Below are positions 14,411 through 26,160 of a stretch of DNA of 64,000 nt, one piece after another. Origin of the DNA: Callaeas wilsoni (taxonomy: Eukaryota; Chordata; Aves; Passeriformes; Callaeidae). Location of the stretch: positions 124,001 through 188,000 of the forward strand of contig VWPU01009412.1 of assembly GCA_013398955.1 (NCBI GenBank). The letters are read 5' to 3'. The first letter of the stretch is position 1. Each line of letters opens with the position of its first letter. The notes beneath the pieces were generated by a model. That model made no database searches. It was not told the origin of the DNA and saw only the letters and a program-made list of their open reading frames with translations. The position numbers and the translations under genes were made by a program.

Positions 14411-16868
14411 GTTTTTCTCGTGTTCTGAGCTTCATAGTGCTTTCACACAGATACACTGCTGCTCCAAGGTGAGCCCTCCATATATTTTCTCTCAGTGCGC
14501 AGAGCACATAAGGAAACAAAACCATCGGCCTTTTTCAGCACTCTTTTAAAGTTAGTTTTCTGTCAAGAGTGTTATTTTATATGCTGTGTTTAATGTTGAA
14601 TTAATCTCCCATATGGACTCTGAAAGCATCTCCATGAAAAATCTAGATCTCTGCAATTCCACAAGCACCCACAGCAATGTATCATTGAAGATTTCCAGTA
14701 AAGAGTTAAATTAAGAGCATGGCATGGTGTCTGGATCTTTCAAAAAAGATTATGTATCAGCTAAACAGCAAATATTCTCCTGTTTCTTGGGAGCACATGA
14801 ACCTGCTAAAACTCTGAAATGGAAACACTTGACAAAAGCCATATTTTTTATGTTACTGCCCAGATCTTTGTGGGGTTTTTGTACACGTACAATAACCTGG
14901 TTTCTGATTTTTGTTCTTGTACTGAGTAGAAACTAACACCTTAACAGAACACATTAGAATACCTGTTTAAATCTATGCAGACTTCCTTTCCTGTTTGTAT
15001 TCCCCTTGCATCCATTCAAGTGTTTAATAAGCGTTCTCCATAATTCTGAGTTCTTAGTAGCTGCTCTATATTTTCCGGGTTTATCTCTTTCCATAACAAC
15101 GGATGTGACACTCGGTATAAACAAGCATGTTGTATGGGAACCTGAGGGTGAGCTCCCTGGGAAAGCTGGCACAGGAGCAGGGAGCTCTTGCGTTTGCCAA
15201 TCAGGTTTGTTCCCAATGTCTCAGGAAGAAACAGGCTGACAACCCCAAGCGCTCGGCATCCCAGTTACCCTAGAGCATTGGCAAATCTGAAGGAGTGGCC
15301 ACGTATGAACACCGCAGTCTCTTCTGTAAGAACATTTTATAAGGATAGAGGCATGGAAGGAAAGGAGAAAAACAGTGGCAGAAAATTCGCCATGGAAAAT
15401 AGAACCACTGAGGTTTCCACATGGGTGAAATGATCTAGAAATCAGATGAAAGCTTAAGCCTAATGAGGTAATTGAGTGTTTTGCTGCAGCATCTAGGGAG
15501 GCCAGATTCTTCCCCTGTGAAGAAGATGAGACACTGTGAAATACATGTATGTATTATAATGTAACATATTATAATTCTGTATTAATGAAAGAAAATATAA
15601 TTAATTTATCAAATATGGTGTATCTATAGTACACACTTATTATATAATATATATGTATTCCAAATCAACAATTAAAATAGTATTTTCATCTTGCTTTATA
15701 TGAGTCCTTCCCTACTTTTTATCAAGGAAACATGATGTTGTGTAAACACTGACGCACAAGGAAACTCAGCTACATACACTGGAACTAAAAGAAGGAATCT
15801 GACAGCTTTCTGTGAGCGTAACAATATTACTAAGACACAAATAGTCTGCTGCACACAGAATGCTCCAGAAAGTAGTTGCCTTAAATCACTATTGTGATTT
15901 TCTTTTGCCAAATATACAAAGCAAAGCATGTGCAAACAGTAATTAATTTCATCAATTTTGTCTCCCTTCCTCTTCTGAACCATCCAAAAACAGATGATGA
16001 TTTTTGTGAAATTATATCCGTATTTTGAAGAGTTTCTGTGCTTATTCTGTTTCTCACTCAAGAGCAATATGTTGTGACTTAAATGAAGGTTTGAAGTTTG
16101 GTACTAAACAACCTCAACAAAATTCTGATATATTCACAACACAGCAAAATGCAGAACCCAAAATGCCCAGAATCAGTGATGAGAAGCCCAACATTAAGGT
16201 TTCAGGAAGGAAATATCCATTCAAATTGTGTTTCTTGGCGTGTTTTCCAGTGACAATAAGAGGTGATGTTGTTTAATATCAGCTTTATCTTTGGGACTTG
16301 TCTTTTTCTGTTGAATTATCAGATTTCTAACAGATATTTGGCAGTTTTGAAAATAAACCTGTATCCAACCACCTTTCTTTCCTTCAAAATAAGCAAACAA
16401 AGTGACACATAGCTATCATCAGTGGCATCTGAATGAGGTGGCAGAGATAAACCTTCATCCTAGCCCAAAGAGACAAGATTTTGGCAAAAGATATTAGTGA
16501 AGACAGACACTGACTTTATTTGGGTGAATCCTTAGGTAACAGGGTTACAGGGTGGGCTTTTCAGTACAGGGACAACCCTCTATGTATAGGATGGGACCGA
16601 CTTGCTGCAAAAATTTTATGCTGCAACTCCAAGTGCTGCTGCTGCATCTGTGATGTGCCAGAATACCTTTCCAGAGGACAAGAGAGCTGACCCTGCTTCC
16701 TGGCCTGATTCCAGCACAAGCAATTAAATTTCTGCCATCTCAACAACCCCTGCAGTTCAGGCTGGCACGGAGTTATTTGCTGCTTCCTGCCCCGAAGTGT
16801 CGCAGAGCGTTTCTGCCAGCTCGTGAGGAGGTGCCAGAGCCACCTCCGGAACCGGCTGCCCAACAGCA

Positions 16869-16892
16869 GCACGTGAAGCCTTGCTCACGTGC
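16869..16892. promoter_or_regulatory. paired CACGTG palindrome
   Basis: GCACGTGA and TCACGTGC form a perfect 8-bp inverted repeat around an eight-base spacer. Each arm carries the CACGTG E-box bound by basic helix-loop-helix factors such as USF, MYC/MAX or MITF/TFE. The site sits at the edge of a GC-richer island. Binding is inference only. Confidence 0.35.
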
Positions 16893-19800
16893 AAGACTTT
16901 GCAATTACTGTGTTGGAAGCAACTAAGATCTTCGCTGCTTATCGTTCCACCATCATCTCTCAGCAGCTGAAGAAAATCAGGCCTAGCTTCTTTTTGTTAT
17001 TGAAGATGACTAAGTTGTGAAGAGCAACTTAAAATACCCATACTTCCATGGCATAACAGCATAGAAGGATAAAATGAAAACATTTGTACATATCCACCCA
17101 TATTAACCTTCCTCCTCTCTGCTTCAAATCAGTTCCCAGGGTGTCCAGGAGCAATGAGAATAAATGAAAGAAAATCTCTGATTCCATGAGAAATTCCTGT
17201 AAAGATAAACTCTGTACATTTCAGTATGCTTGCTCTCAAGTTACAACTACCTACTAACACACCTCAGCCTGAAGAACACAACAAAAACAGTAGGGTTACC
17301 ATACTGGACTAATTTTATAGCATATAAACCTAGCAAACAATTTTGGAAAGAAGCAGCAATGACTGTTTCCACTGGGTTTAGCAGAGGGCTCCTGTGTTTT
17401 GAGAATGCCAAGAAATGCAGCATTTTGGAAAAACAAGGACTTCTATAAAGAGTGGAGCTGGTACTCTAAACCCAGACTTTCAATAGCTGATTTCTGTTTG
17501 TACTCCAAATAAGTGGTAGGAAGTAACAGTGCTCAGATATCTAAGGATCTTCTCTGAATATGCAATCAAGTACTTAGATTGCATAAATTACGGAATTATA
17601 CCAAAAATAACCAAAGATGAATAAAAAGAGGTCTGGTTAAAACTGAGCTGGCAATTCATTCCCTAATGTTAACATTATGTCAGATTAATGTGCAATTTCC
17701 TTTGCGTTCAGGAAAATCATGTAGGTGCGGACATTGTCTCATTACTCCGCTAGGTGAATTATGAAGCTGTCATGAAAATAATTACCAATGGAAGAAGAAG
17801 GGGAATCAAACATTTACTTCAATGTAATTATAAACCCTATTTCCTACTAATGGGGGTAATTTATCTCAGTACTATTAAAGGAAGTAGAGTAAAACACGTG
17901 CATGTATCAATACCCTATTAAACAATGATCACATATTAGTGAAAAAGAGACCCTACACAGAGCAGAATATTCAGGCAGAAAGAAGTGGTTATTCCATCTG
18001 GTCTGCAGATAGTCTCTGAAGACTACTCACAAGGAAAAGTAATTGGAAAAAAAAGATCCAAGACATAAATACCTTAGTTCATCCCATGAAACAACTGCAA
18101 CTGGAACTAACAGGATTTTCTAGTATCTTCCCTATTTCCTCATGTTTCTTTTCCCATTTTCCCAAACAGCGTGGTATGTTTGCACATTGTCTCTGTACAG
18201 GTTGCCACTTCTTATATTCATTTCTTAGGTAATGAATATAAGCACCAACGTACTCTCAATGTTTTTAACAATGGTGAAAAGGAGGTGGAAGAAAAACCTC
18301 TGAAAACCATGTCAAAATCCACACATTAAAAGTAATAATAATAAAGAATTCATAGCAGAATACTTGGTAGTTGAGCATCCTTTAGCACTAGGAAATAGGT
18401 TTCCCTATTAAACAGAAGAGAAAACCAAATAGAACAGAAAGATACAAAAGAGCTACATTAATCAGTTAATCATTCTGATTTTACACTGCTAATAAAAAAA
18501 AAAATCTCTCTCAGGTTCAAACAGAGTTTACAGGGTACGAGCTTTCTTTATAGGTGATGTGTGCACAGGGACTGACATTTGCAATGAAGTGTCTTAGCAG
18601 GTTCCAGAGGACTCGGTATCATAAAGAGCTACAGAGAATACTGTACTGAGCTTTATTAGATGCCTCTGACAAGTCACCAGTGCAAAGATTATTTGTGCAG
18701 TGACTACATTTTCAAGGAGAATAGTGAGAACTTTAAGGTCTTATTATGGTAGCTGAAATAAAGCATCTCTTCTTAAAATGCAGGGCCTTCTACAAATAAG
18801 TGATGATTGTTATCCTTCCCATTTCTGTGTTCAGTGCTTTATTATTGTGAGCCACATTATCTCAAACCACTTGTATAAGGCTGCGGACTGCAGGTGGCAC
18901 CATTACGTTATTATGAAATGAAACAACATTATTCCTGTTACAGGTAGGCAGAACAGAGTAGTCTAACCTAATTAGTGATGTACTCTGTGAATATAAAGTA
19001 TGCACTCCAATACTAGTCCTATATAGATATAGGAAAAACAATTCTCTCTAAGGTAAAGATTAGGAGGTATCATCCGATGCACACTGTCAACATTAGCTGA
19101 AGTAAGTGGAGCTATATAATTTACACCAGCTGAGAATGCCCCATTGACCTTCAATGGCCTTTGGATAGGCCCCTCAGAAGGAACACCTTAGGAAAAAACC
19201 CCAAACTGCAAGCATAGCAGTGTGAGAACTCTAGAGCAGCTGGTCAGGAGCAAAGCAGATAACACACTGCAGTTAATTCTGCTATGCATTGGGTGAAATG
19301 AAGAGCAGATAAAACAAAAAAATCAACCTGTGGTATTTTCAGGAATGTTACTGAAATGAAAAAGGTTGTTCACATGCTCCTGATGAAACTGTATAAACTC
19401 TATGCTCACGTTTTACAAAAGGAGTAAGCAGTGTACCAGGAACCCATCTGGGACACAACTCCCATCCTCCTAAAAGCTGACTCTATCCTATGTACAGATA
19501 ACAAGAAGTTTCTGGTGGATCTGGCAGGAAGCTGGAGACTGGCTTCACAGAGCTACTTGGAAAGAGAAGGAACTCAAAACACCACTTACCTTATTTTGTG
19601 CTATAATGTATGTGAAAAATACATTACACCCGTGGCTACATGGAAATCACCAAACATAGCACTCTAACCATGGAAGCTCTGCAGTCAGCACAGACTCTTC
19701 TCTGCCTTTCACATGCATACACAGAAATATTTCCAATTTGCGATGACTGTGCTGTGTACAAAGACACTGATTCCTAGGAGACTTCCGCTGAGCACTCAAA

Positions 19801-22800
19801 AGAGGTACCTCTTGCTGGCAAGGAGATCAGCATGCCAAGGTGTACAGCCCACAAAAGCATTCCTTTCTGCTAGGTGTGCACCAGCATGTCAGCAATTCGC
19901 TTCACTGTCTTTCTGCAGCACCATTGGGAAGAGTTTTTAAGTTAGTAAGAGCTGTCAATCTCCCTGTAAACTAGCCCGCACCTAGCAGTTTGATCAATTA
20001 TTCCAAAGCCACACAAATTGTCCCTGGTAGACCTCCTCTGGATGCAGAAAAAGTATTTTTGCTTAGCAGTCAGTCAGTTAAGAGTCGAGATACTGTTGGT
20101 GAGGCTGAGTAGTTGGTGGGGATTCACAAACAGAAAAATGAAATCGAGAGTAGAATCTCTCAGGAAATACAGAGAGAAATAGGTAAATAACCTTTAATAT
20201 GAATAGGCCTGAGAGTACTCAAGGCTCAGAGAAATCTGTATTCCAGGAAATCTAACATTATATAGGATAGAATTTTCTTCAATATTTGTCATATACTTTG
20301 CTTTCTGACTGCTCACAGAGTAGTGATAGGTTTAATTCCAATAGTGTATAAAGAGCTGGCATGGTCCTTAATGGAGAGTCAAATTACTGAAAACAGATCC
20401 TGGACTTGAAAGTGGATTTGCTCATTTTTGAAGTCATAATCTCATTTTAGTATTGCGCCGTGCAAGTGCGAGCTTGCGCTCGGTGATATTTAAAGAAAGA
20501 TGTCGACTTGTTGCACATCATTAAATTCTCATCATCATACTGCTGCATTTAGTTGAGATATATATGTACAAAATGCCTCATATTCTGAAAATGACCTGTA
20601 GGTACATAAGCACAACACCCAGTGTCTGGAACTCCTAGAATAATTTTGGGCCAGGAGTTAGCTTCTGTGGATTTGTTTCACTCTGTTAAAACAAAGTAAC
20701 AATAATCAGGCTGGCTAAATACTTTTTCCAGCTATGTTAATGAAGCTGGCTCCAAGCAGGACCTGTTGCTCCTCTTAAAGAGATTAATTTTTATTAACAC
20801 TTGTTGGCTCCTCGTGCTATAATTCTAATTCCTGTCCGTAGACAACAGCCTGGATATTCTGCATATCTCTAAGATCCTGCCTACTACACCTGGCCTAGTA
20901 AATAAAAAACCCTTTTCTAACGAAAGCATGGGAAAAATGTTTTCCTCTCCCTAGAGGTTTTTCAGGATTTCAGAAGACTCCCTCCTTCTGTATCAGGACA
21001 AACTCAAGACTGCTCATATCTATTTTAGGGATGGAGGAAAGGAATAGAAGATAGTGTTTCTGGCCTGTGGGTAAGGGCCTTTTTCATTTTGACTTCTTGC
21101 TCCATCATTTTCCCCCCTTTTTAGGCATGGGCTTTATCGACTAGCACGGAAACTATTCCAGGCTTCTGCTCTGTGCTTCTCTCTTGTTCTTCTCTGTTGA
21201 AACGGCTTTGCTTTGCATAAATCTTTAAATATTTATTAAAGCAAGGTTTTGAACCTGAGTTTCCCACATCAAAGAGAAGCATTTAAATACCATATGATGG
21301 CATCAGCCTGCCTCTTGTTCACTCCCCCCATTTTAATTATACAATGTGGATCTGCTTCAATAGAAGAGACTGGGAAAGCCAGCTTGCAATTAATCAATAA
21401 GTGAATGACTTGTATTCAAATGGCTTCTCCACACCTCAGCCAGCTGTTCTGGGCTGGGGACTCTTGCAGTGCTAATTGCTTCCTCCCTTTCTTTCTCTCT
21501 GTTATTCCAACTAGAATTTCCCATCCTGCTTAAAATATTTCTCATGGAAATTTTTTTTCAAAATAGGAGTCTTTCCATAAATTTTCAGATGCAGTTAAAT
21601 CAGTCTTTTCTGGTAAAATTCTCTTCATCTATGGAAAACATCTGTTGATGCTTAGCAGCCATCACGAGTGTCCGACGCAAGTGCCAATGAGCCCTGGTTC
21701 TACCACTGATGAAATCTCAGTCAAGCTATTTCTGTACACATTATCACTCTTCCCATCCACTGGCACTACGAAAAATATGGATTTACGGCGCAGAACTTCT
21801 TGACTATGTAACCTGAGTGATGGTGTTCCTGTGTTAAACCAGAAGTGTGCTGCAACTTGTCTCAAATATTGTAATATTTTTAAGCTTGACCTCCTGGCCT
21901 TCCATGACTGCATCTCAACTGACATATAAAAATGAGTCTTTGTAAATATGAAATAATTTCAGAACCTGATCAGAAGGTAAGCAATAGTATTTAAAAATGT
22001 TATGATTCTGTTTTAGTTCTGTAACTTGCTGAGATCTAATTAATTGTTTCGGACAATGGTGCTTTGCACTGTTATCTGAGACAATGGCAGGGTCTAGGCT
22101 TTGCTTTCTCTAGTTCACCCCAGGGTGGTCATACTGGTATAAACCAGCTCCAACACCACAAGTATATAAAACAATTCATTGTAGGGTGTTGCAAAATCTG
22201 TCAAAGAAATGCTCTGAATAGATATTCAATATTAAACCTACGAAGTAAATTTGTTATTAAAAGATTTTTTAGTTCCACATACTGAAACTGTTAAATAAAG
22301 AAATACATTTAATGGATGCACAAGAAAGCAGGAAAGAAGAGGAACAGCTTCTTTCAGTGGTTATAACTATAATCTTCCATTCTCTTACATAAAAATGGCT
22401 ATTTATTACTACATCATACTAGCAAGAGTTACAAAATCGAATGCAGTTAGCGTAACTCTCTTTTAGTGATGTGCTCTTCACAGTGTTAGATCCTGTCTTT
22501 CAGAAGAACTGAAAAATACCACAGGAATTCATCAAACATGACAATTAACTGGCCCCTATCAGGAAACATGATCTCTGCCTCTCTTTTGTAAAATTTAACA
22601 AGTCAGTCAATTTAACAGACAGTTGAGTTCAGAGGGGGCCTAAATGTATATCTAGACAAAATAATAAAGTTGAGATACAGAACTAACTTCACAAACCAAA
22701 AATTTTCATTGGAGACTTGTGATTTTGATTCCTCCAGATAAGACTCTTCAAGAGATTTTTCAGAGAAAAGTACTGAGAACGAGCTCCTTTGAAAAATCAT

Positions 22801-23134
22801 ATCTTCCTAGACTGCCTCAGGTTAGGTGCATAAAAATAATTGGTACTTTTTAAAAATCCTAGCCAAAAGTCCCCAGTGAATTTCAGTTAAAAGCACTTGA
22901 ATCAGACTTAATGTCACATGGTTTCAATTTACTTCCAGTTTATGGACAGGGCTTGAGGATAAAAACTTCTTTCTTATTTATTCTCTAGTTCTAAATATTC
23001 ATCTAAGAAAAATGCTGTTAAAAAGGTCTTTTGAATTCAAAATATTAAGGTCCCTTCCAGGCTAAAATATTCTCCAGTTTTGTATCCATTTATGGGTATC
23101 TAGATCCAAAACGGTAGCAGAAGACCACATAATT

Positions 23135-23280
23135 ACTCTCATTTTTCCAGAGGAAGACTCCTGAGACTTAGAGAGGTCTGTTATCCAAATACTCAGTACA
23201 AACCCAGGCCTGAAGAACACCTGCAATTTCATCCCAGCTCAGAAAGCCTTTCCACGGTCTAAGTCACTACACTGATATGC
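23135..23280 (+). mobile_element. MIR-like ancient SINE relic
   Basis: The order of segments follows the 3' half of amniote MIR SINEs: a CATTTTTCCAGAGGAAGA-type start, GAGACTTAGAGAGGTC, an AACCCAGGCCTGAAG segment, and a CCACGGTCTAAGTCACTACA end. Similarity is diffuse, as expected for an element more than 100 million years old. A profile search would be needed to be sure. Confidence 0.45.
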
Positions 23281-24162
23281 TTTATTCACGCTATTAATAC
23301 AGTAGATAAAATATCGAAGGAATTCTGAAGGGCATTTGGAAGTAAACGCAATGTTAATAAAATCCAGAGGAAAAAATACACTTTAGGAGTGCCGATATCA
23401 CGTTGGCTAACCGTGATGTCAGAATAAAAACAGAAATGGATAGGAAAAAGTTAAGGCACCATTCCTGATTATTAGAATATATTATCCTTTTTGGATATGT
23501 GATTGTTCTTCTTCAGTTATCAGTGGAGAGAAAAAAATAAAACAGCAAGTGAGTGACGCTCAGACACGTATTTGCTTTAAAGTAGGTTTGATATATAATT
23601 CAAGGTATTGTAGCAATAAGGTCAGATACAGGTATTAAAATCAAATATTCCTTGACAGATTGGACTTCACTTGTCTTTCATTACCTGAGATGTGACAGCC
23701 ATTGTCAACAACTGAGAAATGTATGAAACAATTAACTTCTTTTTGGGAATCACTATGAAGCAATGGAAATGCCAAAGGAAAAGGAGATTCACATCATCGC
23801 TCATAAAATGAAAAAGGGAGCCTCGCTGAAATGTCTCTATTTCTGTCTCGCGAGTTAAGTATGGAGAGCAGAGAAAAGGTGGGCTAAAAAGCACTATAAA
23901 ATCAAAAATATAGCTGTAAAATAAATTTGGTTTATATTAGCAGAAAATAACTTGAAAGTATGAGCAAGGAAACTGCCTGCTGCTTGAGTGCTGTGTTCAG
24001 AGTGAAAGGACTTTGCACATTTTCTGTTTAAAAAAACCCAAACCCAAGGATTAATCAGAAACACTCCTGAGTTCTGAAGCAAATGTCCATCACTAAGATG
24101 CTTAAGATTTGCATGGTCAATGAGAACAACTTTTTATTAATTGCAATGCACTGGACATGGGT

Positions 24163-24216
24163 CATAAGCTAGAAAGAAAGCTTATGAAAGAAAGAAAGCT
24201 TATGAAAGAAAGAAAG
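24163..24216 (+). repeat. 18-bp tandem repeat, about 2-3 copies
   Basis: The unit CTTATGAAAGAAAGAAAG occurs twice exactly (24181-24198, 24199-24216) and is preceded by a degenerate copy ATAAGCTAGAAAGAAAG. It is a purine-rich minisatellite-like array and may be length-polymorphic. Confidence 0.85.
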
Positions 24217-26104
24217 TGACCATTTTAATTAAAAGCATGTTTTTTAATTGGGGCAAAGAGGAAGGAGAGAAAATAAGTTGACAGTTTTTTGTTTTGGGTT
24301 TATTTTCCAGCAACTACTACATGTTATTAATAGATAAAATCCTCAGGTCTGGAACAGGAAAAGGCACTAAGGAATTATTACTAGCATGGCAATATCACAT
24401 GAAAAATTGATTTTCAAGAAGGAGGAGTTTTAGGAAGCTTGCTTAGCCTTTACAAAATCAAAGTGTAAAAGAGTATAAAAGAAATAATCTATTTTTATAA
24501 GTAATCATTTTTATAAACTCTAAGCACAGTTAATTTCAATATACCAGTCTGTTCATGTTTATTAAATAAAATCATTCATGCTTAAATATGGTTATATTTC
24601 TCCATTGCAAGAAAAGAAGGTAAATGGAACATGCAATTGTTCCTTGTAGTGCTGTAACATTCATTTTAGTAACACTCTTCTCTAGATGAAAACAGTATTT
24701 TATCACAAAGCCAGTGACCATGTAACATCTCGAGTAATAGTCCAAATTTACAAGGTAATTTAAGATTCCCAGAATATAATCAATATACATAATTTACAAA
24801 CTATACCAGGTAGAAAATTAAAATGACTAATCAACGGCCCCTTTTCATACATGACAGCTGGTAGGTGCAGATCTTACTTATATGAAATTTATTCCTCCAA
24901 AATATGGTTTTCAGCAAATCATGAGGGGGCTTGGATCAAGCACCTGAACAACAAAGATGCTAAACTCGTACTGCCTGTTCCCCAAGAACATCACCCTGAG
25001 CTCACCACTATCCAGCTTCCTGGAAGAGGAACAGAACTGAGGAAAGTGCTACCTTGACTGGAGGTTGCAAAATGTATTTCAGCAAATTTCTCCGTTTGAT
25101 CCAAACTGATTTAAAAAAAAAAAAGATAATAATAATAATTTTTTTTAAAGAGCAATGGGCTTTAATTCCAGTTTTAAATTTAAAGTAAGAGAAGAAAACT
25201 TATCTATGAAATGCTGTCTTGAATAGCAAAAAATAAAGACAGTTTGGGGGGCACTTCTTTTGATTAATAGTCTCGTAAAACTGTGATAGATTCAAATTGT
25301 TTGTGAACCAAGCAGTATGTTTTGGAGAAAAAAGCTGAGATGAAAATCCTGACCAATTTTAGCCCTTTGTATTTATGCTTGTTTTGCAAGAGGTATCTTC
25401 AGCATTAAGACAGCATGAAGAGAGGGATGGGTGAAAAAGGGATCCGAAAAGAGGATGGGTGAAAAATCTGCCATCCTCCTGAGGCTTTCCTTCAGCACGG
25501 CATTATGTTGGCATAAACAGACTATTCACTGAGTGCTCTTGTGGGATTGCTGTTGTAGGACTCTTACTGCAGACTTGCACAGATGCTTCTCTTTCTCCAT
25601 GACAGCAAGTGGAAGCACATACATCTAAAAGCCACAAAAGGATCCTGGCATCACTGGATTTTGTAGACACTTTCCTAAAAGATGCAGGGCAATATTTTTG
25701 AAAAATTATCAGTAATTCTGATTGTTATTGACAAGTAAAACTTGTGCAATACTGAGATATTGTAGCAATGGATAGCCCAAGAGCAGCATAAACTGATAGA
25801 TAAATAAGGAAGGTGAAGGAAGGAGGTCTTTCCTGGCAACAGTTTATGGAATAGTGCTTACAAAAAGTGCATCTTTTCATTTTTCTTAGTCCTGGCAAAC
25901 AAATAAGGGAAGCTTTCAGTATTAAAAATATGCCTACATTTTGCAGAATTCACTGGAATCTGTAGTATTTGGGGTTGTGAAGGATCCCTGAGTCTGCAAT
26001 TGTGGGACAGATATCCTACATCCAAAATAACAGAAGCAGAACTGACTCCAGTACTGTCCTCTGTTAATGTTGTACCCTTTGAAACAGAAATATTAAAAAA
26101 TTAA

Positions 26105-26160
26105 ATGAAACAAACAAACAAAAAACCAAAACCCTAACCTAACCAAACCAAACACAAACC
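26105..26160. repeat. A/C-rich simple sequence
   Basis: A low-complexity stretch of AAAC and AACC units, including ACAAACAAACAAAAAACC and CCCTAACCTAACCAAACC. It resembles telomeric CCCTAA only briefly and irregularly, so it is best called simple repeat. Confidence 0.75.

Noticed and set aside
23045..23075. CR1 tail (AAGGTCCCTTCCAGGCTAAA)
   Set aside because: About 25 bases resemble a CR1 3' end but nothing upstream matches; too short to call.
26125..26150. Interstitial telomere repeat
   Set aside because: Only one CCCTAA followed by CCTAA and irregular AACC units; simple A/C-rich sequence explains it.
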